From Oceanicoccus sagamiensis (lineage in GTDB: Bacteria > Pseudomonadota > Gammaproteobacteria > Pseudomonadales > Dasaniaceae), in NCBI RefSeq assembly GCF_002117105.1, contig NZ_CP019343.1, positions 2,604,001-2,668,000 on the forward strand: a stretch of DNA of 64,000 bases. The letters are read 5' to 3'. The position numbers were made by a program, and so were the translations under genes. Shown here one piece after another: positions 46,941-56,662 of the stretch. Below the pieces are notes generated by a model. It saw nothing but the letters and a program-made list of their open reading frames with translations. It was not told the DNA's origin and made no database searches. Position 1 is the first letter of the stretch. Every line of letters starts with the position of its first letter.

Positions 46941-47324
46941 TTAGTGCACTGCGGAGGCGGCTTCCCTTTCAATCATCAATATCTCTTCGCTGATATTGAT
47001 CATAGCCTCTGGGGATTCTTCCTGTTCGTAGCCTTCATGCTCAAAACGGACCCCAAAGCGGTAGCCGGTCAGGGTCTGGGTGCGATTGCAGACCAGTCCA
47101 TTTACCTCGGCCAGAGTGGAGTCATCCGTGCGTATGACCAGCGCAAGAATATCGCCAATAGCATAGTTATGGGGAGTCTCCAGACCAATGCCAAAGCGGT
47201 TGAAATCGACTGTGCTGATATGGCCTTTTTCCCAGTCGCCTTCATTGCGCAAAGACTTGATCAGCACTTTTATATGGCTGGCTGGGTAGCGTGAATGGTG
47301 GCGGCGCTCAGTGGACATATTCAT
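46941..47324 (-). CDS. PilZ-domain protein
   Basis: This 127-residue protein is a single PilZ domain, a cyclic di-GMP receptor. The RxxxR motif is in TERRHHSRYPAS and the second motif is degenerate, VDFNRFGIGLE in place of (D/N)xSxxG, so nucleotide binding is uncertain. The C-terminus holds GYRFGVRFEHEG. It is monocistronic, and its output is unknown. Confidence 0.8.
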   Translation of the reverse strand: MNMSTERRHHSRYPASHIKVLIKSLRNEGDWEKGHISTVDFNRFGIGLETPHNYAIGDILALVIRTDDSTLAEVNGLVCNRTQTLTGYRFGVRFEHEGYEQEESPEAMINISEEILMIEREAASAVH

Positions 47325-47553
47325 ATTATTTTCCCGTTTGAACGGATATTGACCAATACTCTACCACAGTTAGTGGTTTTAGGCAGGGGCTTAGGGCCCC
47401 TGACTTGACCTAACTTTACATAGCTGCGCTTGAAACCCCCATAGGCTGGCCTTACCATGATGGGCAGTGTTACAGCTCGGATTTGGCATCATCAAGACTC
47501 TCTTCAGGCTGCCAATCCCATCCAAGAATAAAGTCAATAAAGAGGTAAGATCC

Positions 47554-48366
47554 ATGTCCGACGCCATCGAAAAATACGTTCCTGAAAAATCACTGGCCTA
47601 TAAGCTCTGTTTTGATTCCATCGACTATGTGGTCGACCGCTTTAATATGAAAGAAGTGCATGGTGATGATGGCGGCGCTTACAAAAAGGTTATGTTTGCT
47701 CGGGGTGGTAAAGAGGTTGGTGAGCAGCGTATCTGGATGGGGCAGGATGGCGTTTTTAAGATTGTTTATGTGGGTTTGGTGGCCAACCCACCCGGTGTAG
47801 ATTCGCATATGATGTTTGCCTTTACCGATAAAGATAGCCCAGTACCGCACTTTACTGTGGATTCGGTCCATCTGGCGCACATGGGGCATTATTCCTATCA
47901 CTGTGAGGTCATGCCACGGGTAGATCTGGGCCCGAACCTGCCTTATGTCGACCACGTTTATGAGCCGCTAACGGCCCCTAATAAAGCGCTATATGCGACG
48001 GAAGGCTTTACCAAATCTCAGGAGCTGGGTTTGCGTCAATGGGCGTTTATGTCGCCCTGGATGCTGGCAGGCCGCGCAGCCAATGCTGAGACCTTTGAAA
48101 AACTGTATGGCTTTATTGACCAGTACCGCAGCCACTGGGCGGACCTGGTAGAAAACGGTATTCCAGCAGAGTGTCTGGACGGTGTCGATATGTCCCGTAT
48201 TGCTGACCGCGACTACCGCAACCGCTGTGCGGCGTTTAACCGTGATGTTGACCCAGTGTATAACCAGCTTGAGCCATTGATGGGCTTTGAAGAAGGTGAG
48301 CGCCAGATTCAGGTAATGCGCTGTCAGGGTGGTATTTACGAAGATGGTGACTATAGCTTCGAGTAA
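47554..48366 (+). CDS. unassigned cytoplasmic protein, possibly RCC-reductase/bilin-reductase-like
   Basis: This protein is 270 residues from the ATG at 47554, which has AAGAGGTAAG upstream; the frame is open 29 codons earlier. There is no signal peptide. Segments VPHFTVDSVHLAHMGHYSYH, VMPRVDLGPNLPYVDHVYEP and MSPWMLAGRA recall red chlorophyll catabolite reductase and ferredoxin-dependent bilin reductases, but this is weak memory and not a firm assignment. Conserved Asp, His and aromatic residues suggest an enzyme. A terminator follows. Confidence 0.55.
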   Translation: MSDAIEKYVPEKSLAYKLCFDSIDYVVDRFNMKEVHGDDGGAYKKVMFARGGKEVGEQRIWMGQDGVFKIVYVGLVANPPGVDSHMMFAFTDKDSPVPHFTVDSVHLAHMGHYSYHCEVMPRVDLGPNLPYVDHVYEPLTAPNKALYATEGFTKSQELGLRQWAFMSPWMLAGRAANAETFEKLYGFIDQYRSHWADLVENGIPAECLDGVDMSRIADRDYRNRCAAFNRDVDPVYNQLEPLMGFEEGERQIQVMRCQGGIYEDGDYSFE

Positions 48367-48389
48367 ACCATCGCCGGGTATTCGTCATC

Positions 48390-48428
48390 AACCAGAGTCA
48401 TGCGTTAATGCTTGCTCTGGTTTTTTTT
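48390..48428 (+). terminator. intrinsic terminator
   Basis: AACCAGAG pairs with CTCTGGTT, followed by a run of eight T counted from the stem end. It lies 23 nt after the stop. Confidence 0.8.
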
Positions 48429-48472
48429 GCCTGTAAGAATAGCCGGGTAAACAGCATTTTTATGGAAGAGAT

Positions 48473-49042
48473 ATGAGCGACGATAATAGCAAGCCCGTTA
48501 AGGTTGGCCCGTGGCAGCGAAAAACTCAAACGCTGGTCTATGAAAACCCGTGGATTGCCTTAACCCATGAAGAGGTGGTGACGCCAGCGGGCTCCGACGG
48601 AATTTATGGCAAAGTGCATTTTAAAAACCGGGCTATTGGCATTATCCCCCTCGACGAAAATAATCATACCGTTTTGGTTGGCCAGTACCGCTATGCTTTA
48701 GATGAGTACAGTTGGGAAATTCCAATGGGAGGCGGCGCCCTGACGGAAGAGCCTTTGCAGTCTGCCCAGCGGGAGTTGCTTGAAGAAACCGGCTTGCAGG
48801 GGGGCAACTGGCAACAGCTATTTAAATTGCATACCTCTAACTCAGTGACGGATGAGCAGGGCTATGTTTTTTTGGCGCGCAATCTGGTTCAGGGTGAGCA
48901 AGCGCTCGAAGATACTGAAAGTGATTTGGTGTTAAAACATTTATCCTTTAGTGAGGCGATAGCCATGGTTGAAGAGGGCGCTATAACCGATGTAATTTCA
49001 ATTGCTGGCCTATTGGCGGTGGAAAAAATCCTTAAACAATAG
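48473..49042 (+). CDS. NUDIX hydrolase (ADP-ribose pyrophosphatase-like)
   Basis: The 189-residue enzyme has a full NUDIX box: GGGALTEEPLQSAQRELLEE followed by TGL. It also has the N-terminal beta region (WQRKTQTLVYENPWIALTHEE) seen in ADP-ribose or GDP-mannose pyrophosphatases. It probably hydrolyses nucleoside diphosphate sugars, but substrate choice is not readable. GGAAGAG lies before the start. Confidence 0.88.
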   Translation: MSDDNSKPVKVGPWQRKTQTLVYENPWIALTHEEVVTPAGSDGIYGKVHFKNRAIGIIPLDENNHTVLVGQYRYALDEYSWEIPMGGGALTEEPLQSAQRELLEETGLQGGNWQQLFKLHTSNSVTDEQGYVFLARNLVQGEQALEDTESDLVLKHLSFSEAIAMVEEGAITDVISIAGLLAVEKILKQ

Positions 49043-49077
49043 GCCTGTAATCAGAGCTTGCATCGCTGGGGTGATTT

Positions 49078-49719
49078 TCAGTTAGCCCTTTTACGCTTAA
49101 CACCAACCACGCCAATAATCGCTGACCCAAATAGCCAGGCAGCCGCAGGCACCGGCACCTCAGATGGGCGGTCAATAATTTTCCCCGCTACACTATTAGC
49201 GATAAAGTTATATTCCAGTTCCAGGCCAAATTGACCTGAAAGCAGTTCAAAGTCACTAAAGTCAACAAGGCCGTTGCCGTTAAAGTCGCCTAGTGCTGCA
49301 CCTTGCTCGGTCTGGGTTTCAAAGTTTTCACTAAGCACTAAAAAATCAGAAAAAGTCACGCTACCATCGCCATTGGTGTCGGCTATCACGCCGAAGGGAG
49401 TGCCAATGCTGAGATAACTTCCCTGACTGATATAAAGCCCGTTATCGGTTTTAATTTCTGCCAGTTGGCTGCTATTTGCCTGGCTTTGATTAAATGCATA
49501 ACCCTGTTCGCTCAGGCTGTTCCAGCCTGCTACGGATAAATTCGAGCCGCTAATGCTATAGGAGAACAGGGTTTCACCACCGGCGGCATCGGTATATAAA
49601 GAGGCGGCCCCTCCAGGGCCTAAGACCAGGCTGACGGCATGGAGGGATGGCGCGCTAAGTAGCAATAGTGAGGTGATAAGTAGTCGCGGTGTTATAGGGT
49701 GTAGTGGGGCGATAAACAT
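49078..49719 (-). CDS. PEP-CTERM protein with dockerin-like repeats
   Basis: The 213-residue exported protein has a signal peptide (about 10-29). It carries two calcium-binding dockerin-type repeats, DTNGDGSVTFSDFLVLSENF and DFNGNGLVDFSDFELLSGQF, about 33 residues apart. A PEP-CTERM sorting tail follows: VPVPAAAWLFGSAIIGVVG, then the basic end VKRKRAN. PEP-CTERM proteins are processed by exosortase during export, so the genome should encode one. The dockerin pair hints at cohesin-like partners or simple calcium-stabilised folding. Confidence 0.88.
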   Translation of the reverse strand: MFIAPLHPITPRLLITSLLLLSAPSLHAVSLVLGPGGAASLYTDAAGGETLFSYSISGSNLSVAGWNSLSEQGYAFNQSQANSSQLAEIKTDNGLYISQGSYLSIGTPFGVIADTNGDGSVTFSDFLVLSENFETQTEQGAALGDFNGNGLVDFSDFELLSGQFGLELEYNFIANSVAGKIIDRPSEVPVPAAAWLFGSAIIGVVGVKRKRAN

Positions 49720-49808
49720 AATAGGCTCCTGACCATTTTAATCTTTGGTCGAGCCTTGTTTAAAAACGGTTCACTTTAGTCTTGAGTTGGAGGGGTTAGT
49801 AAGCGGCA

Positions 49809-50306
49809 TTATTGATATTTTACCTTGCTGATATATAACTCCCGTTCACCTTCTGGTGTTTTAAATACCACCTCATCTTCAACAGATTTACCCAGCAGGG
49901 CTTTGGCCAGCGGTGAGTCCATACTGAGCTTGCCCTGGCTAAGGTCAAATTCATCAGGCCCAACAATACGGTAAGTTTGCTCCTTACCATCCTCGTCTTC
50001 TACCGTTACCCAGGCACCAAAAAAAACTTTACTCTGGTTATCCGGAATGCGGTCAACAACTTCGAGTTTATCCAGCCGCCGAGTGAGAAAACCAACCCGG
50101 CTATCAATTTCCCTAAGCCGTCGTTTGCCATAGATATAATCGCCATTCTCTGAGCGGTCGCCGTTTTTGGCTGCTTCATGGACAATATCGGTGACCTGTG
50201 GCCGTTCGACTTTCCACAGTTGATAGACTTCATCCCGCAGAGCCTTCTCACCTTCGGGGGTGATATAGAATGAGCCGGGTTTGCGGGGTGGACGGTAACG
50301 ACCCAT
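49809..50306 (-). CDS. greB: transcription elongation factor GreB
   Basis: This 165-residue protein rescues backtracked RNA polymerase. The N-terminal coiled coil (ERPQVTDIVHEAAKNGDRSE, NGDYIYGKRRLREIDSRV) carries the acidic tip, and the C-terminal FKBP-like domain (FFGAWVTVEDEDGKEQTYRI, SPLAKALLGKSVEDEVVF) binds the polymerase. The basic, GreB-like N-terminal patch (GRYRPPRKPGSFYITPEG) favours GreB over GreA. It is divergent from the M23 gene. Confidence 0.93.
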   Translation of the reverse strand: MGRYRPPRKPGSFYITPEGEKALRDEVYQLWKVERPQVTDIVHEAAKNGDRSENGDYIYGKRRLREIDSRVGFLTRRLDKLEVVDRIPDNQSKVFFGAWVTVEDEDGKEQTYRIVGPDEFDLSQGKLSMDSPLAKALLGKSVEDEVVFKTPEGERELYISKVKYQ

Positions 50307-50408
50307 AACGGTTTGGACTTCCTCATGTAGATAGAGCGGAGTATTATAGCGGCAATCTTTGTTAAAACGAGCTTATACTACTGTCTTTTACTGGAGCCGA
50401 GGTTTGCT

Positions 50409-51215
50409 GTGCGCTGTTTACTGATTGTCTGTTTGGCCTGCTTATCCGCCACTGTTACCGCCCTGGAATTAACGGGTAATATGCAGCAGGGTGGTTTGGT
50501 GATCGGGCGGGTTGAGCCCGGCAGTACCGTGTTGTTAGACCAGCAACCGGTTAAGGTCAGCGAGCAGGGGGTGTTTGTGATTGGCTTTGGCCGCGATGCC
50601 AAAGCCAGTGCTGAACTGGCCGTTGCCACCGCCAGCGGTGAAAAAATGGCAAAAACCCTGGCCATTGTACCCCGTGAGTATAATATTCAGCGGGTTGAAG
50701 GCATTGCCAAAACAATTATGAGCCCCAGTGAGGCCAGCATAAAGCGCAGCCGTGAAGAGGCGGCACAGGTCCGTAAAGCCAGGGCACAATTACTGGATCG
50801 CATGGATTTTATGGTGGAGTTCCAGTGGCCCTTGTTAGGCCCGATCACCGGCGTCTATGGCAGTCAGCGTTTTTATAATGGTGAGCCTAATCGCCCACAT
50901 TATGGGGTCGATGTGGCAGCTCCCATCGGCACGCCGGTTTCTACCCCGGCACCGGGGGTGGTGACTTTGGCTCATCAGGATATGTTCTACTCCGGCGGCA
51001 CGATAATTATCGACCATGGCTATGGCGTCTCTTCAACCATGATTCACCTTAGCAAGGTGATCGCAAAAGTGGGTGATGAGGTGGTGCCGGGTGATATTGT
51101 GGCGGAGGTAGGCGCTGGCGGCAGGGCCACAGGGCCGCATTTAGACTGGCGGATGAACTGGATGAAGCAGCGTATTGACCCCCAGTTACTGGTTCCACCG
51201 ATGCCTGAGAAATAG
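50409..51215 (+). CDS. M23-family metallopeptidase
   Basis: The 268-residue exported peptidoglycan hydrolase (signal peptide 1-18, GTG start) has the LytM fold: first motif HYGVDVAAPIGTPVSTPA, then GGTIIIDHGYGVSSTMIHLS. The second zinc motif is GPHLDWRMNW, with Asp where LytM enzymes have His (HLDW instead of HLHF). This variant recurs in my memory of related gammaproteobacterial proteins, so it may still be active. It is upstream of the Trm112 gene. Confidence 0.85.
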   Translation: MRCLLIVCLACLSATVTALELTGNMQQGGLVIGRVEPGSTVLLDQQPVKVSEQGVFVIGFGRDAKASAELAVATASGEKMAKTLAIVPREYNIQRVEGIAKTIMSPSEASIKRSREEAAQVRKARAQLLDRMDFMVEFQWPLLGPITGVYGSQRFYNGEPNRPHYGVDVAAPIGTPVSTPAPGVVTLAHQDMFYSGGTIIIDHGYGVSSTMIHLSKVIAKVGDEVVPGDIVAEVGAGGRATGPHLDWRMNWMKQRIDPQLLVPPMPEK

Positions 51216-51247
51216 CGCATATACGACGTAAACCCCAGAGGTTATAG

Positions 51248-51433
51248 ATGATTGATAAGAAGTTACTCAGTATTTTGGTCTGCCCGGTTAGCAAAGCGCC
51301 GCTGGAATATAACGAGGAAAATCAGGAGCTGATATGTAAGGCCAGCGGTCTGGCTTACCCGGTTCGTGACGGCATTCCGGTGATGCTTGAAGTTGAGGCC
51401 CGCAAGCTTACCACTGATGAAAAATTGGGCTAA
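51248..51433 (+). CDS. Trm112-family small protein
   Basis: This 61-residue protein has [20 protein letters not shown] and [20 protein letters not shown], the YcaR/Trm112 signature. The usual zinc cysteine pairs are reduced to one Cys in each half (VCPVS, LICKAS), as in many bacterial members. These proteins often lie by lpxK/kdsB; here it follows an M23 peptidase instead. A REP pair lies just after it. Confidence 0.85.
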   Translation: MIDKKLLSILVCPVSKAPLEYNEENQELICKASGLAYPVRDGIPVMLEVEARKLTTDEKLG

Positions 51434-51448
51434 GCTCCCCCTTGTTTT

Positions 51449-51514
51449 GTAGGGTGGATTATAATCCACCTGTTTTTAACCCCCCATGGTTTGGTGGATT
51501 GTAATCCACCCTAC
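51449..51514. repeat. paired REP element
   Basis: GTAG plus GGTGGATTATAATCCACC (51449-51470) and inverted GGTGGATTGTAATCCACC plus CTAC (51493-51514), 22 nt apart, between two co-directional genes upstream of alaS. Confidence 0.9.
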
Positions 51515-51634
51515 AGTTAAATCGTTTGTTCTATTCGGTGTTTTGACTGCTTTCCTATATACTTACCGGCTTTATTGATACAGCGCCGCCGTTGGGTGGT
51601 GGTACTGCTTTGGTCATCGTTCACAGGGTAAAAC

Positions 51635-54262
51635 ATGAAAAGTTCTGAAATCCGCGAAGCCTTCCTCAGCTACTTTGAGCAAAAAGGGCACACCCGTGTG
51701 GCCAGCAGCTCACTGGTGCCAGGTAACGACCCCACATTGCTATTTACCAATGCGGGTATGGTTCAGTTCAAAGACGTTTTTACCGGGCAAGATCAGCGCT
51801 CCTATACCCGTGCTACCAGCTCTCAGCGCTGTGTGCGCGCTGGTGGCAAGCACAATGATTTGGAAAACGTAGGTTATACCGCCAGACATCACACCTTTTT
51901 TGAAATGTTGGGTAACTTTAGTTTTGGCGATTATTTTAAGCGCGATGCCATCACCTTTGCCTGGGAGTTTTTAACCGGCGAGCAGTGGCTCAATATCCCC
52001 ACCGATAAGCTTACCGTAACCGTCTATGCCGACGATGATGAAGCCTTTGATATCTGGAAGGATGAAATGGGTGTGCCGGCGGAGCGTATTATCCGCATTG
52101 GTGATAATAAAGGCGCCAAATACGCTTCAGATAATTTTTGGTCGATGGGTGATACCGGCCCCTGTGGCCCCTGTACAGAAATTTTTTATGACCACGGTGA
52201 AGACATTGCCGGCGGCCCTCCAGGTTCCCCTGATGAAGACGGTGACCGCTTTATCGAAATCTGGAATAACGTATTTATGCAGTTTAACCGTTCCGCTGAT
52301 GGCACCATGACCGACTTACCTGCGCCCTCCGTGGATACGGGTATGGGGCTGGAGCGTATTGCTGCCGTGATGCAGGATGTGCATAGCAACTATGAAATTG
52401 ACCTGTTCCAAAACCTGCTTAACGCTTCGGGTAAAGTGTTAGGTGTTAGCGATACTACAAACACATCGCTACGAGTGATTGCTGACCATATCCGCTCCTG
52501 CTCCTTTTTAATTGCTGATGGTGTCTTGCCGTCGAACGAAGGCCGCGGCTATGTGTTGCGGCGGATTATTCGTCGTGCTGTGCGCCACGGTAATAAACTT
52601 GGCGCCACCGATGCCTTTTTCTATAAATTAGTTGCCCCTCTGGCGGTTGAGATGGGTGAGGCCTACCCGGAACTGAATAAGCTGCAGGCCCAGTTAGAAA
52701 AAGTCTTGCTGACGGAAGAGCAGCAATTTGCCAAAACTCTGGATCAGGGGATGAAAATTCTAGAGGCTGACCTGGCCCAGCTCAGCGGCAGCGTTATTCC
52801 CGGCGAAACCATCTTTAAACTGTATGACACCTATGGCTTCCCGGTTGACCTCACCGGTGATATTGCCCGTGAGCGCAACCTGACTTTGGATGAAGCCGGC
52901 TTTGAAGCCGCGATGGAAGCCCAGCGTCAACGCGCACGCAGTGCCAGTAACTTTAAAATGGATTTGGCCGAGGGCGTTAGTATTGATGGCAGTACCGCCT
53001 TTACTGGCTATCAGGTATTAACCGGCCAGTGCGAAGTGACCGCATTGCTAAAAGACGGTGAACTGGTATCAAGCCTGGCTGAAGGCGAGCAGGGTGTTGT
53101 GGTTTTTGCCAGTACGCCTTTCTATGGAGAGTCGGGTGGTCAGGCCGGTGATAGTGGCCTGATTCATAATGCCTCAGCCCGGTTTGAAGTGTCAGATACG
53201 ACCAAGAGCGGAGACAACCACTTGCATCATGGTGTACTGACCCAGGGTAGCCTGGCTGTGGGCGATAGTCTGGATGCTACCGTGGATACGTCGGTTCGCC
53301 AGTCGACGGCGTTAAACCACTCCGCGACTCACCTTCTTCATGCCGCCCTGAGAGATATATTAGGTGACCATGTTGTACAGAAAGGCTCTTTGGTGGATGC
53401 CCAGAAGCTACGCTTTGATTTCTCGCACTTTGAAGGGGTAACGCCTGCGCAACTGGCCGAGATAGAAGCCATGGTTAATGCCCAGATTCGCGCTAATAGC
53501 GCGGTAGAAACCACTGTTACCACCATGGACCATGCCGAAGAGCTGGGCGCGATGATGTTATTTGGTGAAAAATATGGCGACGAAGTGCGCGTGCTAGCTA
53601 TGGGGGATGATAACTTCTCTGTAGAGCTTTGTGGCGGCACCCATGTCACCCGCACGGGTGATATTGGCCTAATGCGGATTGCTTCTGAATCCGGTATTGC
53701 CGCTGGCATCCGCCGTATTGAGGCGGTAACGGGGGCAGCGGCGATTGAATTATTTAATCAAACCGAAGCCACAGTGGCTGATATTGCCAGTATGGTTAAA
53801 GGCAGCAAAGACAACGTTAGCAGCAAAGTTAAGCAGCTGCTGGATAGCCATAAGCAACTGGAAAAAGAGCTGGCCCAGGTTAAAGCTAAAATGGCTTCAG
53901 CAGCGGGCAGTGATCTTGCCGGGCAGGCCGAAGAGGTGGCTGGTATTAAGGTGGTTGCCAGCCAGCTGGATGGTGCCGATATGAAGACGCTGGATAGTAC
54001 GGTTGCACAATTAAAGGATAAACTTGGCTCTGCCGTGGTATTTGTCGCCAGCGTTGATGGAGACAAAATTAACCTCGCCTGTGGCGTTAGCAGTGATTTA
54101 ACCCCCAATTTAAAGGCGGGTGATTTGATGAAATCTATTGCGCCGCTGGTGGGCGGTAAAGGTGGCGGAAAACCGGATAAGGCCAAGGGTGCGGGTAGCG
54201 ATATTACAGCCTTGCCTTCAGCGCTGGCGGCGGTCAAAACATGGGTGGCTGAGATGGCCTAA
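51635..54262 (+). CDS. alaS: alanyl-tRNA synthetase AlaS
   Basis: The 875-residue class II synthetase charges tRNA-Ala. It has motif 1/2 regions ([40 protein letters not shown]), motif 3 [19 protein letters not shown], an editing domain with [13 protein letters not shown] and CGGTHV, and a C-terminal oligomerisation and DHHA1 domain ([14 protein letters not shown]). It begins the alaS-lysC-csrA order conserved in gammaproteobacteria. Confidence 0.97.
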   Translation: MKSSEIREAFLSYFEQKGHTRVASSSLVPGNDPTLLFTNAGMVQFKDVFTGQDQRSYTRATSSQRCVRAGGKHNDLENVGYTARHHTFFEMLGNFSFGDYFKRDAITFAWEFLTGEQWLNIPTDKLTVTVYADDDEAFDIWKDEMGVPAERIIRIGDNKGAKYASDNFWSMGDTGPCGPCTEIFYDHGEDIAGGPPGSPDEDGDRFIEIWNNVFMQFNRSADGTMTDLPAPSVDTGMGLERIAAVMQDVHSNYEIDLFQNLLNASGKVLGVSDTTNTSLRVIADHIRSCSFLIADGVLPSNEGRGYVLRRIIRRAVRHGNKLGATDAFFYKLVAPLAVEMGEAYPELNKLQAQLEKVLLTEEQQFAKTLDQGMKILEADLAQLSGSVIPGETIFKLYDTYGFPVDLTGDIARERNLTLDEAGFEAAMEAQRQRARSASNFKMDLAEGVSIDGSTAFTGYQVLTGQCEVTALLKDGELVSSLAEGEQGVVVFASTPFYGESGGQAGDSGLIHNASARFEVSDTTKSGDNHLHHGVLTQGSLAVGDSLDATVDTSVRQSTALNHSATHLLHAALRDILGDHVVQKGSLVDAQKLRFDFSHFEGVTPAQLAEIEAMVNAQIRANSAVETTVTTMDHAEELGAMMLFGEKYGDEVRVLAMGDDNFSVELCGGTHVTRTGDIGLMRIASESGIAAGIRRIEAVTGAAAIELFNQTEATVADIASMVKGSKDNVSSKVKQLLDSHKQLEKELAQVKAKMASAAGSDLAGQAEEVAGIKVVASQLDGADMKTLDSTVAQLKDKLGSAVVFVASVDGDKINLACGVSSDLTPNLKAGDLMKSIAPLVGGKGGGKPDKAKGAGSDITALPSALAAVKTWVAEMA

Positions 54263-54488
54263 AGCGGTGCTAATTGGGGCTGAAAACCGCGAAAACCTTG
54301 TTGATTATCACATTTAGTCCGAAATTGTATTAAAAAACAAAGCCTTGGTTTACTTAAGGTTTTATTTACACGCAATATAGTGTTTAATTGCGCCCGTTCC
54401 GATCCCCTGGCTTTATGTGCCTATAGGTCAGGAATAGGTTAATAGGTCAGTAATTGCATCCCCTACATAGAATCTATTTGTTGAGAAA

Positions 54489-55724
54489 ATGAGTTTAATC
54501 GTTCAAAAATTTGGTGGCACTTCGGTAGGCACAGTCGAGCGCATTGAGTCTGTTGCAGACAAGGTGGCTGAGTTCCGTCGACAGGGCCACGATATGGTGG
54601 TCGCGGTCTCCGCAATGAGCGGTGAAACCAACCGGCTTATTGCTCTCGCTAATGAGATTGAAGAGCAGCCAACCCCCCGTGAAATGGACGTATTAGTTTC
54701 TACCGGTGAGCAGGTTACCATTGCCCTGTTAAGTATGGCGCTGAATAAGCGCGGCTGCCCGGCTCGTTCTTATACCGGCTCTCAGGTCCGTATACTGACC
54801 GATAGCTCGCATAACAAAGCCCGCATTAAAGAGATTGATGAGCGCAATATCCGCTCAGACCTGGATGCAGGCCGTGTTGTTGTCGTGGCAGGTTTTCAGG
54901 GTGCCGATGAAGAGAACAATATCACCACATTAGGCCGCGGTGGCTCAGATACCACCGCCGTTGCACTGGCCGCTGCGTTAAAAGCCGATGAGTGCCAGAT
55001 TTATACCGACGTTGATGGCGTCTATACCACTGACCCCAGGGTGGTGGATAGTGCCCGTCGTCTGGATCGTATTACCTTTGAAGAGATGTTGGAGATGGCC
55101 AGTCTTGGCTCCAAGGTCCTACAAATTCGTGCCGTTGAATTTGCCGGTAAATATAACGTGCCACTGCGAGTGCTACACAGCTTTCAGGACGGCCCCGGTA
55201 CATTGATAAGTCTAGAGGAAAATACTGCTATGGAGTCTCCAGCAATTTCGGGCATTGCCTTTACCCGTGATGAGGCCAAACTCAGTATTCGGGGTGTTCC
55301 AGATACGCCGGGTATTGCTTACCGTATTTTGGGCCCAATCAGTGACGCCAATATAGAAGTGGATGTGATCGTGCAGAATGCCTCTGCTGATGGCACCAAC
55401 GATATTACTTTTACCGTACACCGCAATGATATGGCCAAGGCTGAGTCTATCTTGCAGGCCACGGCTAAAGAATTGGGTGCCCGTGAAGTCACCACCGACT
55501 CGAAGATAGCCAAGGTCTCTATTGTGGGTGTAGGTATGCGCTCGCATGCGGGTGTGGCCAGTAAAATGTTTAAAACACTGGCAGAGGTTAATACCAATAT
55601 TGAGCTAATTACTACCTCTGAGATTAAAATCTCAGTGGTTATTGATGAGAAGTTTTTGGAACTGGTAGTCAGGGCGTTACATTCCGCCTTTGACTTGGAT
55701 GACCAGTCTGCTGACGCAAGCTAA
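54489..55724 (+). CDS. lysC: aspartate kinase LysC
   Basis: The 411-residue enzyme phosphorylates aspartate for lysine, threonine and methionine synthesis. It has LIVQKFGGTSVGTVERIE, STGEQVTIALLSMAL, LGRGGSDTTAVALAAAL and DVDGVYTTDPRVVDSARRLD, followed by two C-terminal ACT domains (IRGVPDTPGIAYRIL, VSIVGVGMRSHAGVASKMF) that allow feedback inhibition. The 226-nt gap after alaS holds no other gene. Confidence 0.96.
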   Translation: MSLIVQKFGGTSVGTVERIESVADKVAEFRRQGHDMVVAVSAMSGETNRLIALANEIEEQPTPREMDVLVSTGEQVTIALLSMALNKRGCPARSYTGSQVRILTDSSHNKARIKEIDERNIRSDLDAGRVVVVAGFQGADEENNITTLGRGGSDTTAVALAAALKADECQIYTDVDGVYTTDPRVVDSARRLDRITFEEMLEMASLGSKVLQIRAVEFAGKYNVPLRVLHSFQDGPGTLISLEENTAMESPAISGIAFTRDEAKLSIRGVPDTPGIAYRILGPISDANIEVDVIVQNASADGTNDITFTVHRNDMAKAESILQATAKELGAREVTTDSKIAKVSIVGVGMRSHAGVASKMFKTLAEVNTNIELITTSEIKISVVIDEKFLELVVRALHSAFDLDDQSADAS

Positions 55725-55882
55725 GCAAGGCTTCACCAGCGTTTAAAGTTATCAGGGAGAACGTTGCTTCTGGTTGAAGGCAGGTTATCTGCTATATACC
55801 GGTGGTTAGAATTGACTCGTACAATAAAAAATAATTCAGTGAGTCAGCTCTGTACCCAGGGCTAAAAGCTCGGGAGATAGAG

Positions 55883-56071
55883 ATGTTAATTTTGACCCGC
55901 CGCATTGGCGAAACCTTAATGGTCGGCGATGAAGTCACCGTTACTGTACTGGGCGTCAAGGGCAACCAGGTGCGCTTAGGTATCAATGCCCCCAAGGAAG
56001 TCGCTGTTCATCGTGAAGAGATTTACCAGCGTATCCAGAACGAGAAAGATGATAGTCACGGTAATAAATAA
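55883..56071 (+). CDS. csrA: carbon storage regulator CsrA
   Basis: This 62-residue RNA-binding dimer has [36 protein letters not shown] and the usual basic/polar tail. CsrA blocks or stabilises mRNAs at GGA sites. The location after lysC and before tRNA-Ser is the ancestral gammaproteobacterial one. A paralogue is in the nearby integrative element. Confidence 0.97.
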   Translation: MLILTRRIGETLMVGDEVTVTVLGVKGNQVRLGINAPKEVAVHREEIYQRIQNEKDDSHGNK

Positions 56072-56190
56072 GGCTCGATAGATTTACTTTAAAGCCTTTG
56101 ATTCTGTGATGGATGTGGTATTATCCCGCGCTCGATTTGCAGGGCTTATACCTCTTTGAAGTCGACTGGTGCTGCCAGTATAAAAAACAG

Positions 56191-56290
56191 ACAAGTTTAC
56201 GTGGAGAAGTGGCCGACAAGTTGCGAAGCAACTTGGACAAGGAGAGTAACGACGCAGCCCCGAAGGGGGCATTAAAGCCCTAAGGCTTAA
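56191..56290 (+). other. decayed partial duplicate of the tRNA-Ser unit
   Basis: Positions 56191-56216 are identical to 56379-56404 over 26 nt: the leader ACAAGTTTACGT plus the first 14 nt of tRNA-Ser (GGAGAAGTGGCCGA). After that the copy diverges into hairpin CAAGTTGC/GCAACTTG (GAA loop, 56217-56235). It then reaches ATTAAAGCCCTAAGGCTTAA, which also has a relative downstream of the intact tRNA (near 56600). The body of the tRNA is missing. Confidence 0.7.
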
Positions 56291-56390
56291 ATGATCAATG
56301 GCTGAAGGAGTTGTTGGGGAAGGCTGAATGCCTGAGCCGACAACCGGTAGAATGCTGGAGACACCAGGGTAAAATACAACAAGTTTACGT

Positions 56391-56480
56391 GGAGAAGTGG
56401 CCGAGTGGCTGAAGGCGTGCCCCTGCTAAGGGTATATATCAGAAATGGTATCGAGGGTTCGAATCCCTCCTTCTCCGCCA
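56391..56480 (+). tRNA. tRNA-Ser (GCU)
   Basis: A 90-nt class II tRNA with encoded CCA. Acceptor GGAGAAG pairs with CTTCTCC, and the anticodon loop CTGCTAA gives anticodon GCT. A long variable arm is followed by TΨC GGTTCGAATCC. A terminator follows 7 nt later. Confidence 0.97.
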
Positions 56481-56521
56481 TTAATTAAAAAAGGCCCTCG
56501 TTGAGGGCCTTTTTTAATTAA
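56481..56521 (+). terminator. tRNA-Ser terminator
   Basis: TTAATTA6GGCCCTC, loop GTT, then its exact complement: a 19-bp perfect stem flanked by A and T tracts. Confidence 0.9.
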
Positions 56522-56662
56522 GCTGCGAAGCAAGAGAGATTCAAACACAAAACGGTTTGACAAAATGCGGGAGCATTTTGAACTGCCCAAAGGGGTGATT
56601 AAAGCCCTAAGACTTTAATCAGTTCATCCCTCCCAGCGTGATTTGCGCGACGTCCAACCCCA

